Assembly: GCF_003003885.1 (NCBI RefSeq)
Contig: NZ_PVWN01000014.1
Coordinates: forward strand, 1-64,000
Reading direction: 5' to 3'
Length of the DNA stretch: 64,000 bases
From: Chlorogloea sp. CCALA 695
GTDB lineage: Bacteria > Cyanobacteriota > Cyanobacteriia > Cyanobacteriales > Chroococcidiopsidaceae
Under the pieces are notes generated by a model. That model was not told the origin of the DNA, did not search any database, and saw nothing but the letters and a program-made list of their open reading frames with translations. Shown one piece after another: positions 8,082 to 16,595 of the stretch; within the stretch, counting starts at the first letter, position 1; each line of letters begins with the position of its first letter. Position numbers and translations under genes: made by a program.

Positions 8082-8336
8082 AGCAATTCTGGCTTTAGTT
8101 TTGGCAAAATAGCTGCTAGTATTCCTTACATTATTGACGGTATCCGAGTAACACTGTTATTCACTCTACTAGCAGCGTTTCTAGGATTCCTTTGGGGGGG
8201 GGTAATACTGTCGTTATGCAAAATTTTGACCCTCAAGCCTTTACAGTGGTTTGTAAACGCTTACACATCGATTTTTAGAGGTACGCCGCTACTATTACAA
8301 ATTACCTTAGTCTATTATGCAACACCTCAATTAACT
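8082..8336 (+). pseudogene. Remnant of polar amino-acid ABC transporter permease (GlnP/HisM type)
   Basis: The frame reads SNSGFSFGKIAASIPYIIDG, then IRVTLLFTLLAAFLGFLWGG and YTSIFRGTPLLLQITLVYYA. The FRGTPLLLQ segment is diagnostic of the HisMQ/GlnP permease family. It contains a nine-G run at 8194-8202 without loss of frame. The sequence stops matching at PQLT, where it joins directly to the ATPase remnant, so the permease C-terminal half, including the EAA loop, has been deleted. Confidence 0.75.
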
Positions 8337-8698
8337 CGAAAAAGTAGGTTTGAGTGAAAAAGCTGATGTCTACCCCTCTAAGCTATCAGGAGGACAAAAA
8401 CAGCGCGACCGCCGTCGCCCGATCTTTGGCAATGACACCAGAAGTAATGTTATTTGACGAGCCAACTTCTGCCCTCGATCCTGAGATAGTAAAGGAAGTA
8501 TTGCAAGTAATGAAAGACTTAACGCAAAGGGGGATTATAATGGCGATCGTTACTCACGAAATGGGCTTTGCTAGAGAAGTAAGCGATCGCATATTATTTC
8601 TAGATCAAGAAAGATTAGCTAAAGATGCGACACCTAAAGAGTTTTTCCACAACCCCCAATGCGATCAGGCTAAACAGTTTCTCGAAAAGATGTTGTAA
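8335..8698 (+). pseudogene. Remnant of polar amino-acid ABC transporter ATP-binding protein (GlnQ type)
   Basis: Only the C-terminal half remains. LEKVGLSEKADVYPSKLSGG followed by QKQR ends in a +1 frameshift at about 8407. The frame then resumes as AVARSLAMTPEVMLFDEPTS through Walker B, the D-loop and the switch His (AIVTHEMGFAREVSDRI), and on to the normal C-terminus. Walker A and the whole N-terminal half are gone. The open frame starting at 8354 would make a 114-residue protein without an ATP-binding P-loop, so function is unlikely. It ends immediately against the stop of the convergent pentapeptide gene. Confidence 0.8.
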
Positions 8699-9691
8699 TC
8701 AATCACTTATCCTGCCATCCGGCATCGTAGCACCTTTTAAGTTGGCATTTGTTAAGGTAGCGCTGCTCAATTCTGCTCTAACTAAATTGGCATTACTCAA
8801 GTTAGCATTAGTAAAATTAGTTCTAGCTACAAAAGCATCAATTAAATAAGCATCGCTCAAATCGGCGTAACTTAAATTTGCTCTACTTAAGTCGATTCTA
8901 TTTAAACTAGCCTTACTTAAATTCGCTCCTGTCAAATTAGCCCGGTTCAATTTGCCATCAGGAATTGCCGCCCCACTAAGATTGACATCCGTTAAATTTG
9001 TATCGATCATTGATACTCTTTCGCATCGAGCATTACTTAAATTTGCTTCATAAAGTATTGCTCCGTCTAAATTGGCATCATTGAGCAAGGCATAACTTAG
9101 ATCAGCATTACTCAAGTCAGCGCAGCTAAGATCGGCTCCGCGCAAGTTAACTTCGTTAAAATTGGCATAGCGTAAATCAGCCCGTGATAAATTTGCCCCA
9201 GCTAAGTTTGCCCCGCGTACATCGGCTTTATAAAGTGTCGCTCCGCATAAATTAGCAACATAGTTATTTTTTTCTTGGCGGAGATTTGCCCCACGCAAAC
9301 ATACACCCGTCAAATTTGCCCCACTCAAATTGACATTACGCAAATCTGTATCAAGCATATTTGCATCTAACAAGTTTGCCAAACTCATATCAGCACTACG
9401 CAAATCTGCACCTTGTAAAACCGCGCCATGAAGATCAGCATCATGCAATTTAGCCGCCCGTAAGTCAGCTTGAGTGAGATTTGCACCGCTTAACTTTGCC
9501 CCAGTTAAATTAGCTTTGAATAGTTGCGCCCGATTGAGGAAAGCAAAAATCAAGTTTGCACCGTGTAAATCGGCTTGAATGAGGATAATACTAATTAAAT
9601 CAGCAGCAAATAAATTAGCACCTCTCAAATTAGTACCGCTAAAATCTATCTCTCCGGCAGCATAACGCTTAAGAAGCTCATCAACATTCAT
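8699..9691 (-). CDS. Pentapeptide-repeat protein
   Basis: 330 residues, almost all tandem A(D/N)LXX repeats (for example GANLFAADL, ADLRAAKLHDADLHGAVLQG, LSRANLSYADLSDAY). This predicts a single right-handed quadrilateral beta-helix. A short N-terminal cap (MNVDELLKRYAAGEIDFSGT) is typical of the cyanobacterial family. No signal peptide, enzyme or kinase domain is seen, so a cytoplasmic scaffold or binding role is the most that can be said. A central break (GANLRQEKNNYVANLCGATL) interrupts the regular register and may form a loop out of the solenoid. It stands alone in its orientation, tail to tail with the ABC-transporter remnant. Confidence 0.9.
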   Translation of the reverse strand: MNVDELLKRYAAGEIDFSGTNLRGANLFAADLISIILIQADLHGANLIFAFLNRAQLFKANLTGAKLSGANLTQADLRAAKLHDADLHGAVLQGADLRSADMSLANLLDANMLDTDLRNVNLSGANLTGVCLRGANLRQEKNNYVANLCGATLYKADVRGANLAGANLSRADLRYANFNEVNLRGADLSCADLSNADLSYALLNDANLDGAILYEANLSNARCERVSMIDTNLTDVNLSGAAIPDGKLNRANLTGANLSKASLNRIDLSRANLSYADLSDAYLIDAFVARTNFTNANLSNANLVRAELSSATLTNANLKGATMPDGRISD

Positions 9692-9772
9692 AGTCCTGCA
9701 CCTTTTGACGACCTACTTAGTATTCCCAAATTTGTTGAGAATGCAGGAAAAAATATTAAAAACTTTGACGTT

Positions 9773-9796
9773 GGTAATGGGTAATGGGTAATAATG
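9773..9796. repeat. GGTAATGGGTAAT-type short tandem repeat
   Basis: A GGTAATGG unit is repeated in tandem in the gap between the pentapeptide gene and the next gene. It is the reverse-complement type of the ATTACCCATTCCC repeat at 14116-14154. Such low-complexity units are common intergenic repeats in cyanobacteria. A 63-codon minus-strand frame covers it but looks spurious. Confidence 0.6.
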
Positions 9797-9908
9797 AGCG
9801 GTTCCCAATGAGGAGGAGATAAAAGAGTAGAGACAGGGAAAAATCATCACACTTTCAGTAACGCCAAAACTTTTACTTGCTAGGCAACCTTTACGTTTAG
9901 GCATAAAT

Positions 9909-10577
9909 TTATAGATAAAAAGGTTTCAAAGACTGGCTAATGACTTTAGCTACTTGAAGATTCTCATCAACTTCTTGCAAAATCCCCGCCGTAAGCTCTA
10001 GTTCATGCACAAGTTTGGTGAATGTTGGACAAAGATGTATTAAGCCAGAGATTAATTCATCAAGCTGCTGCGATTTGAGGCTTGCCCAGTCTTGGCTACT
10101 AAAAGTAAATTGCTCGTTTAGTGCAGAAAATAACAGAATTTTTGCTCTTAGTGGGTTGATGTTACTGATAATTTCTGCCCTGATTTTGTAGAGATCGTCA
10201 GGCTTAGTAGTTTCTTGTTGATTAAATTTTTGAGGTGCTGTCTCCTCTTGAAACTTAGCTAAACAAGCTTGGGTTTCATCTTCCTCAACAAAATATATTT
10301 TTTCTAGCTGACTAATAAGCACATCGGCTACTACCAAGTATTTCTTGGGCTTAGTAGTGGTTTCAGCCATGCCATAAATATACTTAGTTAGACTTGCAAA
10401 AGTTGGTTTTTTATTAAGTAATTCTTTGATCGAGCTTTGCCAGTCGACATCATCTATTTTACTTTGCTCGTTTTCCCAAACTTGCTGACAAAGGTAAAAT
10501 ATTAGTTTTTTCAGCCGTAGAGAATCTTCGTGTTGTTTTAAGTATTGAATAACTTGAGTTAATAAATCTAATTTCAT
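9909..10577 (-). CDS. Conserved-type hypothetical protein
   Basis: 222 residues from the ATG at 10577; a GTG lies one codon upstream. The protein is soluble and mostly helical. It begins MKLDLLTQVIQYLKQHEDSL, has a hydrophobic helix with KKLIFYLCQQVWENE, an acidic/Gln-rich linker near residues 105-135, and a helical C-terminal half (NPLRAKILLFSALNEQFTFS). I recognise no catalytic motif, membrane segment or signal peptide. The gene stands between hemA and the pentapeptide gene on the same strand, but 150 bp and a hairpin separate it from hemA, so it is probably transcribed on its own. No function is proposed. Confidence 0.6.
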   Translation of the reverse strand: MKLDLLTQVIQYLKQHEDSLRLKKLIFYLCQQVWENEQSKIDDVDWQSSIKELLNKKPTFASLTKYIYGMAETTTKPKKYLVVADVLISQLEKIYFVEEDETQACLAKFQEETAPQKFNQQETTKPDDLYKIRAEIISNINPLRAKILLFSALNEQFTFSSQDWASLKSQQLDELISGLIHLCPTFTKLVHELELTAGILQEVDENLQVAKVISQSLKPFYL

Positions 10578-10680
10578 CACACTAAAACATCGCCTGTCGC
10601 CTCGATTGTATCAGCGGCTACTTGATATTAGGTGTAGGAAGTATGAAGATTTGGGTGTTAAATGCGATCGCACCATAAAT

Positions 10681-10709
10681 AATCCGTGCTGCAAATAGCA
10701 ACACGGATT
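10681..10709 (-). terminator. Hairpin downstream of hemA
   Basis: AATCCGTG (10681-10688) pairs with CACGGATT (10702-10709), with an inner TGC/GCA extension. It lies 22 bp past the hemA stop. The minus-strand tail is AT-rich (ATTTATGG) but lacks a strong T run, so it is a weak terminator or an RNA-stabilising hairpin. Confidence 0.5.
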
Positions 10710-10730
10710 AAATTAATCTATTTTCAAGTG

Positions 10731-12014
10731 CTATGTAGCTTCGCGGACATCTAAGTTAAACAGCATTTGTAGCGATTGCATACACCGCCGTCTAGCTTCA
10801 ATATCTTGCTCCGCTCGTAATTGCACCATCGGATCATGAAGAATTTTATTGACAATTCCGCGTGTCAAAGCTTCTACTACTTCTTGGTGCTTCTCGGCAA
10901 ACTCCGAACCTAAACGAGACAAGGCTTTTTCTAACTCTTGTTCGCGAATAGCCTCCGCTTTGTCCCACAAGCATCGGATAGTTGAAACTGTTTCTAAACT
11001 ACGCCACCAACTATCAAAAATTAAGACTTCTTCATCTAACAGCTTCTCTGCTTCCATCGCCATCTTGCGACGGCTGGCGTGATTTTGGGCGACTACAGCC
11101 TTCAAATCGTCCACGTTGAACGCTTGGACGTTTTCTAACTCTTTCGCGTCTCCATGGACGTTGCGCGGTACAGAAATATCAAACAACATCAACAAACGAT
11201 TGGGTTCTAAAGCCGCCTCTAATTTGGCACGATCTAGCAGTGGCTCTGTTGCGGCGGTACTTGTAAATACTAAGTCTGACATCGCAACTTGCGCCATCAT
11301 TTCGGACATCGGTTGAATTTGTAAAGTAACTTGACTAAATTGCTTGGCTAATTCTTCCGCCCGTGCGCGCGATCGATTTAAAATTGTGATTTCTACCGCA
11401 CCTTTTGCCAACAAGTGCTGCACCAGTAGCCGCGACATTTTCCCTGCACCGATAATCGTTACTCGACAAGCTGCCAAGTTTTGAACTTTCATCTGGGCAA
11501 GTTCTACCGCCGCCGAACTGATAGATACCGCACCCGTGCCAATATTGGTTTCAGTACGAACGCGCTTACCCGCCGTAATTGCTTGTTTAAATAGCTTATT
11601 AAGAATAGATTTGATGCCGTTGTATTGCTGCCCTAGTTTGTGAGTTTGTTTGATTTGAGAAAGAATTTGCCCTTCTCCTAAAACCAAGCTATCCAAACCC
11701 GCCGAGACACGCATCAAGTGCATAACAGCATCTTCGTGGAGTAAGACAAATAAGTGTTGTCGCAACGCCAACAAGGGCAATTTGCTATGTTCTGACAAAA
11801 ATTGATTGACTTCTCTAATTCCTTGCTCGGTTTCGCGAGTAACGATATATATCTCTAAACGATTGCAAGTGCTAAGTATTGCTACTTCCTCAACATGAGG
11901 ATAACTACAGAGGTGAGCGATCGCGCTTTCCATCTGTGATTCAGGAATACTTAACTTTTCTCGAACTTCCACTGGAGCAGTCTTGTGACTAAGCCCCACG
12001 ACAGCAATATTCAT
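10731..12014 (-). CDS. hemA: Glutamyl-tRNA reductase
   Basis: Catalyses the first committed step of tetrapyrrole synthesis: glutamyl-tRNA(Glu) plus NADPH to glutamate-1-semialdehyde, feeding haem, chlorophyll and bilins. At 427 residues it has the usual length. It opens [20 protein letters not shown], with the nucleophile C50 in STCNRLEIY and the GEGQIL segment of the catalytic domain. The NADPH-binding Rossmann motif is [13 protein letters not shown], and a helical dimerisation domain ends with [14 protein letters not shown]. The ATG is preceded by a strong GGAGGA site. It lies 62 bp downstream of glpX on the same strand, with a long hairpin between them that could separate or balance their expression. 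Confidence 0.97.
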   Translation of the reverse strand: MNIAVVGLSHKTAPVEVREKLSIPESQMESAIAHLCSYPHVEEVAILSTCNRLEIYIVTRETEQGIREVNQFLSEHSKLPLLALRQHLFVLLHEDAVMHLMRVSAGLDSLVLGEGQILSQIKQTHKLGQQYNGIKSILNKLFKQAITAGKRVRTETNIGTGAVSISSAAVELAQMKVQNLAACRVTIIGAGKMSRLLVQHLLAKGAVEITILNRSRARAEELAKQFSQVTLQIQPMSEMMAQVAMSDLVFTSTAATEPLLDRAKLEAALEPNRLLMLFDISVPRNVHGDAKELENVQAFNVDDLKAVVAQNHASRRKMAMEAEKLLDEEVLIFDSWWRSLETVSTIRCLWDKAEAIREQELEKALSRLGSEFAEKHQEVVEALTRGIVNKILHDPMVQLRAEQDIEARRRCMQSLQMLFNLDVREAT

Positions 12015-12030
12015 GTCTCCTCCAAGTATC

Positions 12031-12067
12031 GGCTAAGAGCAGATAGACAAACTATCTCCTCTTAGCC
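12031..12067. other. Long imperfect hairpin in the glpX-hemA gap
   Basis: GGCTAAGAG (12031-12039) pairs with CTCTTAGCC (12059-12067), and an inner stem AGATAG/CTATCT continues after a C-C mismatch, leaving a loop ACAAA. That is 15 base pairs with one mismatch in a 62-bp gap. It could terminate glpX or act as a processing/stability element between two co-oriented genes. There is no clear T run on the minus strand. Confidence 0.7.
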
Positions 12068-12076
12068 TTGTGCCTC

Positions 12077-13114
12077 TTACCGTAGTTGCAGCGACTTGAC
12101 GTTATCGAATAGATGAATCGTATCGACAAAGCGTGCTGTTTGGGATTGGTTGGAAATGACTAGGCTTTGAGTTCTAGCGCCGCCACCAAAGAAGCGAACG
12201 CCTTCCATCAAACTACCAGGAGTAATACCGCAAGCGGCGAACAATATAGTATTGCCCGACGCTAGTTCATCAGCGTTATATACTTTATCAGCGTCATGAA
12301 TATTCATTTCCTTTAAGCGATTTAGGTTGCCTTCCCTGCTTTCACCAATCAAACCAGTTTGGACTACTTCTGGATCGTAGATCAATTGACCCTGGAAGTG
12401 TCCACCCAAACAACGCATTGCTGCGGCGGAAATTACACCTTCAGGGGCGGCTCCAATACCCATAAGGGCATGAATATTAGTCCCAGAGAAGGCGCAGCAG
12501 ATAGCCGCAGAAACGTCACCGTCACTAATTAGCCTAACTCTAGCTCCAGCCTTGCGAATTTCTTGAATTAAATCTGTATGGCGGGGGCGATCCATCACTA
12601 CTACGACTAATTCCTCTATCGAACGGTTCAAACATTCGGAAAGAATTTTCAGGTTCTCAGTGGCGGATTTATTGATATCTACATGACCTTTAGCTGCTGG
12701 AGGTGCAGCCAATTTTCGCATATAAAAATCTGGCGCGGCAAATAAGCCACCTTTTTCGGCAATAGCCAAAACTGCCATGGAACCATTTTGACCGTAGGCA
12801 ACTAAGTTAGTTCCTTCGCAGGGGTCAACGGCAATGTCAATTTCAATCAATTCGTCTGGGTTGCAGAATGCTTTGGCATCTTCGCGGGTACAAATACCCA
12901 CTTCTTCGCCGATGTACAGCATGGGAGCATTATCGCGTTCGCCTTCACCGATGACAATGCGACCCCGCATATAGATTTTGTTCATCCGTTCGCGCATAGC
13001 CTCTACAGCCACTTGGTCGGCAATATCTTTTTCCCCTTTACCCATCCATCGAGCGCTAGCGATCGCTGCTTGCTCTACTACCTCGATAATCTCTAGCCCT
13101 AATGTATTTTCCAC
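12077..13114 (-). CDS. glpX: Class II fructose-1,6-/sedoheptulose-1,7-bisphosphatase (GlpX type)
   Basis: Bifunctional Calvin-cycle phosphatase that dephosphorylates FBP and SBP in the cytosol. At 345 residues it matches cyanobacterial F/SBPases (about 334-347). Metal and substrate motifs of the lithium-sensitive phosphatase fold are visible: [16 protein letters not shown] and the diagnostic DPCEGTN, then [10 protein letters not shown] and [14 protein letters not shown]. The extra C-terminal strand [20 protein letters not shown] is also typical of GlpX. The cyanobacterial enzyme is usually controlled by AMP and redox state, which cannot be read here. It is divergent from grxC across 200 bp and followed by hemA. 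Confidence 0.95.
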   Translation of the reverse strand: MENTLGLEIIEVVEQAAIASARWMGKGEKDIADQVAVEAMRERMNKIYMRGRIVIGEGERDNAPMLYIGEEVGICTREDAKAFCNPDELIEIDIAVDPCEGTNLVAYGQNGSMAVLAIAEKGGLFAAPDFYMRKLAAPPAAKGHVDINKSATENLKILSECLNRSIEELVVVVMDRPRHTDLIQEIRKAGARVRLISDGDVSAAICCAFSGTNIHALMGIGAAPEGVISAAAMRCLGGHFQGQLIYDPEVVQTGLIGESREGNLNRLKEMNIHDADKVYNADELASGNTILFAACGITPGSLMEGVRFFGGGARTQSLVISNQSQTARFVDTIHLFDNVKSLQLR

Positions 13115-13314
13115 GAAGTCTGTCCTCTAAATTGCCGATGAAGTTTGGCGATTTCAGTTCTCAAGTCTACCAAAGCGCGGATACCACTTATAAAAAGTAT
13201 TAACTAATCCTGTGTTAAGTTTTACTGCTAACTTTATTTACATCGGGTAAAAGGCGATCGCGCTTCTACCTATTTAGAATTTAGATGTAGACATCTTGCA
13301 GCCCCTAAAACACA

Positions 13315-13626
13315 ATGTTAGATTTTCTTAACCCCGTCCTCAACCGCCACCCTGAGCGCATCAAAGCCAACGTAGAAATCTATACTTGGCAAACTTGCCC
13401 TTACTGCATCCGTGCCAAATTGCTGTTGTGGTGGAAAGGTGTAAATTTTACGGAGTACAAAATCGATGGCAATGAAGCGGCTAGAACCGCAATGGCGGCA
13501 CGATCTAACGGTAAACGCAGCGTTCCCCAGATATTCATCAATAACCAACATACCGGGGGCTGTGACGACCTCCATAAGCTAAATTCTCAAGGTCAGTTAG
13601 ATACATTACTTGCTCAAAGTGCCTAA
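13315..13626 (+). CDS. grxC: Dithiol glutaredoxin 3
   Basis: 103-residue thiol-disulfide oxidoreductase that uses glutathione. The active site is TCPYC with C28 and C31. The GSH-binding SVPQIFINNQHTGG segment (cis-Pro and GG) follows. The N-terminus has about 19 extra residues (MLDFLNPVLNRHPERIKANV) before the first strand EIYTW; no better start is visible. tadA follows 5 bp downstream, so the two genes are probably one transcript. It is divergent from the redox-linked phosphatase gene glpX. Confidence 0.93.
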   Translation: MLDFLNPVLNRHPERIKANVEIYTWQTCPYCIRAKLLLWWKGVNFTEYKIDGNEAARTAMAARSNGKRSVPQIFINNQHTGGCDDLHKLNSQGQLDTLLAQSA

Positions 13627-13631
13627 ACAAA

Positions 13632-14117
13632 GTGGATATTCAAATCGCCCCACCTTACAAGCAACATAGCTATTGGATGCAACAGGCGGTTTCTCTTGCC
13701 CAACTAGCAGGAGAAGCAGGAGAAGTACCTGTAGGGGCGATCGTGGTCGATGGTAATAACAATGCGATTTCCGCCGCCCAAAACTATCGAGAACGTCACC
13801 ACGACCCTACAGCCCACGCTGAAGTTATAGCTTTGCGTTTGGCTGGTCAATACTTGCATTCTTGGCATCTAAATAATTGCACGCTTTACGTTACTTTAGA
13901 GCCTTGCCCCATGTGTGCGGGTGCTATTATCCAAGCACGGATTAAATTGCTAGTTTATGGTGCAGACGACCCTAAAAGTGGCGCTGTGCGTACTGTTTGC
14001 AATATTCCTGATAGTGATTGCTCTTACCATCGCTTAGAGGTGCTAGGAGGCATCTTAGAATCTAATTGTCGCCAACAATTGCAATCATGGTTTGCTCAAA
14101 AAAGAAAGTGTAGGTAA
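13632..14117 (+). CDS. tadA: tRNA(adenosine34) deaminase
   Basis: Zinc hydrolase that converts A34 to inosine in the wobble position of tRNA(Arg)ACG. 161 residues from a GTG start five bases after grxC. The cytidine-deaminase fold shows TAHAEV, with the zinc ligand H62 and proton-shuttling E64, and PCPMCAGAI with ligands C92 and C95. The early EVPVGAIVVD strand and the SGAVRTVCNI segment match TadA rather than a nucleoside deaminase. The C-terminus ends in Gln/Lys/Arg-rich sequence that may contact tRNA. Confidence 0.93.
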   Translation: MDIQIAPPYKQHSYWMQQAVSLAQLAGEAGEVPVGAIVVDGNNNAISAAQNYRERHHDPTAHAEVIALRLAGQYLHSWHLNNCTLYVTLEPCPMCAGAIIQARIKLLVYGADDPKSGAVRTVCNIPDSDCSYHRLEVLGGILESNCRQQLQSWFAQKRKCR

Positions 14118-14154
14118 TTACCCATTCCCAATTCCCAATTACCCATTCCCAATT
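14116..14154. repeat. Two direct copies of AATTACCCATTCCC
   Basis: AATTACCCATTCCC occurs at 14116-14129 and 14137-14150, separated by AATTCCC and followed by AATT. The repeat begins two bases upstream of the last base of the tadA stop codon. It is the inverted relative of the GGTAATGG tandem at 9773-9796. Short intergenic repeats of this kind are common in cyanobacteria. Confidence 0.75.
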
Positions 14155-14235
14155 CTTAAAGTGTCCTCATCAATCGAGACAATTACGATTAGAAAATTTA
14201 GGTTTAAATTAATCTAGTTTAAGCCCGCAGCCATC

Positions 14236-14955
14236 ATGATGACGCAAATGGAACCCCAATCTCTAAACACTCCCAAAACTAGCCCCGATGAAGAAGTTGC
14301 CCTTTCTGCGCCGATTAGTTCTAGAGTTTCGCCTTGGTTAGCACCATTGGCGTATTTTTTCGGGTGTCGGGTTATTTTACCGTTGTATTTTGGCAAAGTT
14401 GCAATTTCTGGACAAGAAAATTTGCCGACTACAGGCCCGGTTATTTTGGCTCCTACTCATCGCTCTCGTTGGGATGCGGTAGTTGTACCGGGGGTAAGTG
14501 GTCGCCCAGTGACGGGTCGAGATTTAACTTTTATGGTGTCAGAAAACGAGGCTTCGGGGCTTCAAGGTTGGTTTGTCTGCCGTTTGGGTGGTTTTCCTGT
14601 CAATACTGACCGTCCATCAATTCGCACTTTGCGCTATGGCGTTGAGGTACTTTTGCAACAAGAAATGCTAGTAATTTTTCCTGAAGGTAATATTTTTCGT
14701 GATGGCTCTGTTCATCCCCTCAAGCCAGGACTTGCTCGTTTAGCAGTTAGCGCCGAAACTACTCATCCCGGCTTAGGGGTGCAAGTTGTACCTATGGGGA
14801 TTAAATACAGCCAAGAGTATCCTCAGTCGGGAAGTGATGTTTCTATTTGCATCGGCGCTCCCCTAAAAGTGGCAACTTACAATCAGGGTTCGGTAAAGCA
14901 AAGGGCTAAACAATTAACCACCGATTTAGAAAATGCCCTTAAAGCTTTGATTTGA
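14236..14955 (+). CDS. plsC: 1-acyl-sn-glycerol-3-phosphate acyltransferase
   Basis: Membrane-associated enzyme that makes phosphatidic acid from lysophosphatidic acid, a branch point for thylakoid glycolipids. 239 residues. The acyltransferase motif I is HRSRWD (H75 to D80). The substrate-binding FPEGNIFRDGSVHPLKPG and the later VVPMGIKYS segment are motifs III and IV. A hydrophobic N-terminal stretch (PWLAPLAYFFGCRVILPLYF) would anchor it. Two ATGs (14236 and 14239) are in tandem, and the first is used here. The upstream gap carries the short direct repeats. It is probably monocistronic. Confidence 0.9.
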   Translation: MMTQMEPQSLNTPKTSPDEEVALSAPISSRVSPWLAPLAYFFGCRVILPLYFGKVAISGQENLPTTGPVILAPTHRSRWDAVVVPGVSGRPVTGRDLTFMVSENEASGLQGWFVCRLGGFPVNTDRPSIRTLRYGVEVLLQQEMLVIFPEGNIFRDGSVHPLKPGLARLAVSAETTHPGLGVQVVPMGIKYSQEYPQSGSDVSICIGAPLKVATYNQGSVKQRAKQLTTDLENALKALI

Positions 14956-15106
14956 AATTTGGTTACAATAGGAACTAATAAAGTATTAATTAAGTCTTCT
15001 TTTGGGAAACTTTGACAGATAAAGCAGATTTGGTAAAAGCACCAATGAGAGTTAAGATACCCAAAGTTTTAATTGGTTCGATGTTCTCTCTGTACTTAGT
15101 TACGCT

Positions 15107-15751
15107 ATGATATCTGCTGGAACTGTTCGCTTTTCGCCCCGTTATGCCTGTTTAACTTTTTTATCGTCGGTATTAGTTTTAATTATGCTAGTACCAGCTA
15201 ATGCTCAAAGTGCGAAACCACAGCAACCGAAAAACTCTAATCAAACTCAACCAATCAATCCAACTAGCCCAAATGTACTTAGTCCCGATGCCCAAAATAA
15301 CAGCGCATTGAGCGTACAAGGCGGACAACGTTTGATGAGCGAAGCAAGTTCTGCGGTTTCTGCTCAAGACTATCCTTTGGCTACTAAAAAGCTTCAAGAT
15401 GCCCGTCAGGTCTTTAACCAAGTATCGAATTTTTATCAAGAATTAGCTACTAGCTTTTCAGGCATTGATAATCGCCTCGCGGATAGCCAGCGCAAAAAAG
15501 CCTTAGACACTGCTCAAATGCGCGATGATGCTACTTACCAACTAGCATTGGTACATCGGGCGCAAAATCAACCCGAACTTGCCGTACCTCTATTAGTTCA
15601 AATTATCCGCAGTCAAAACCCGACACGAGACTTGGGCAAAAAAGCTTATCAACAATTATTTGAGTTGGGATTTGTCGATGCTCCTTTTCCTGCTAGTAGT
15701 GGTGCTAGCAATCCAAGTAGCGATCGCCCAGCAAATCAACCCAATAAGTAG
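15107..15751 (+). CDS. Exported hypothetical protein with helical repeat-like core
   Basis: 214 residues. A Sec signal peptide (CLTFLSSVLVLIMLVPANA, cleavage near residue 33) precedes a Gln/Asn/Pro-rich linker. The core is about 120 residues of amphipathic helices (GQRLMSEASSAVSAQDYPLA, LQDARQVFNQVSNFYQELAT, QLALVHRAQNQPELAVPLLV), with spacing like degenerate tetratricopeptide helices. A Ser/Asn/Pro-rich tail closes it. A periplasmic or envelope location is likely. I do not recognise the family beyond this. It is 45 bp upstream of bolA on the same strand and may share its transcript. Confidence 0.7.
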   Translation: MISAGTVRFSPRYACLTFLSSVLVLIMLVPANAQSAKPQQPKNSNQTQPINPTSPNVLSPDAQNNSALSVQGGQRLMSEASSAVSAQDYPLATKKLQDARQVFNQVSNFYQELATSFSGIDNRLADSQRKKALDTAQMRDDATYQLALVHRAQNQPELAVPLLVQIIRSQNPTRDLGKKAYQQLFELGFVDAPFPASSGASNPSSDRPANQPNK

Positions 15752-15796
15752 TTAAATTAGAAAGTAATTGAGCCGCAATATATTATAGGAACTGTG

Positions 15797-16033
15797 ATGA
15801 TTAGCCCGCAGCAAGTTGAGGAAATGATTAAAATGCGTCTTCCCGATGCTCAAATACAAGTTCAAGACTTGAAAGGCAGTGGCGATCACTATCAAGTTAC
15901 AGTGGTTTCATCCCAATTTGTGGGGAAAGGACTTGTACAACAACACCAACTAATTTATCAGGCGTTGAATCAAGCCATGTCCTCAGAAGCTATCCATGCT
16001 TTGGCAATAAAAACTTCTATTCCTCAAGCTTAA
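15797..16033 (+). CDS. bolA: BolA family protein
   Basis: 78 residues from the ATG at 15797, with a GTG one codon upstream. The alpha/beta BolA fold is visible as [20 protein letters not shown], then [20 protein letters not shown] and the signature [10 protein letters not shown] ending in the AIHALAIKT strand. BolA proteins bind CGFS monothiol glutaredoxins through a shared [2Fe-2S] cluster. The next gene, 40 bp downstream, encodes exactly such a glutaredoxin, so a BolA-Grx complex for iron-sulfur handling or iron sensing is strongly suggested. Confidence 0.92.
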   Translation: MISPQQVEEMIKMRLPDAQIQVQDLKGSGDHYQVTVVSSQFVGKGLVQQHQLIYQALNQAMSSEAIHALAIKTSIPQA

Positions 16034-16073
16034 TTTCCTAGCACCAAGCCCTTTACAAAATAACAACAAAATT

Positions 16074-16397
16074 ATGACCCCCCAAGTGCAAACACAAATT
16101 GATAATTTGCTCAAAGACAACAAAATTGTTGTCTTTATGAAAGGTTCTAAATTGATGCCTCAATGTGGATTCTCCAATAATGTCGTTCAAATATTGAGTA
16201 CGCTCGGAGTACCCTTTGAAACCGTTGATATTTTGGCAGATAATGAAATACGTCAAGGAATAAAAGAGTATTCCAACTGGCCCACAATTCCCCAAGTTTA
16301 CGTCAATGGTGAATTTATCGGCGGTTCAGACATCTTAATTGAAATGTACCAAAAAGGCGATTTACAGCAAATGGTGGAAGTTGCTTTAGCTTCTTAA
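16074..16397 (+). CDS. grxD: Monothiol glutaredoxin, Grx4/CGFS type
   Basis: 107 residues, standard length. The active site is MPQCGFSN with C31, which ligates a bridging [2Fe-2S] cluster together with glutathione. [30 protein letters not shown] and the C-terminal helix are hallmarks of the class. It acts in Fe-S cluster trafficking and pairs with BolA, encoded just upstream. Two consecutive hairpin terminators follow before the convergent gene at 16596. Confidence 0.95.
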   Translation: MTPQVQTQIDNLLKDNKIVVFMKGSKLMPQCGFSNNVVQILSTLGVPFETVDILADNEIRQGIKEYSNWPTIPQVYVNGEFIGGSDILIEMYQKGDLQQMVEVALAS

Positions 16398-16446
16398 AAG
16401 ATGTTTTAGAAAATAGGATTCGTCGGGAAGCCCCCTAACTCACGTT

Positions 16447-16481
16447 AAAAAAGCGGGTATCGCTACTCTTCCCGCTTTTTT
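16447..16481. terminator. Bidirectional rho-independent terminator after grxD
   Basis: AAAAAAGCGGG (16447-16457) pairs with CCCGCTTTTTT (16471-16481), an 11-bp stem with flanking A and T tracts. It is placed between convergent genes. Confidence 0.9.
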
Positions 16482-16515
16482 ACTTCCCTCAAAAGACAAG
16501 TCTTTGCTGCCAATT

Positions 16516-16553
16516 AAAAATCCTCAAGATTATAAAAACCTTGAGGATTTTTT
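16516..16553. terminator. Second bidirectional terminator
   Basis: AAAAATCCTCAAG (16516-16528) pairs with CTTGAGGATTTTT (16540-16552). It is the likely terminator of the minus-strand gene that ends at 16596, and a back-up for grxD. Confidence 0.9.
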
Positions 16554-16595
16554 AGTGAGTTAAAAAGTTATCTTAAGTTTTGCTCAAAAACGCAT

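Noticed and set aside
8354-8698. Treating the 114-codon frame as a working ABC ATPase
   Set aside because: Walker A and the N-terminal half are missing, the first residues come from a shifted frame, and the upstream partner genes are decayed.
7766-8698. Insertion sequence or prophage remnant as cause of the decay
   Set aside because: No transposase, integrase, terminal inverted repeats or target duplication could be seen. The fragments are explained by deletions and frameshifts in an ABC-transporter operon.
9713-9904. 63-codon minus-strand open frame
   Set aside because: It runs across the GGTAATGG tandem repeat, has no good ribosome-binding site and no protein-like composition. It is probably chance.
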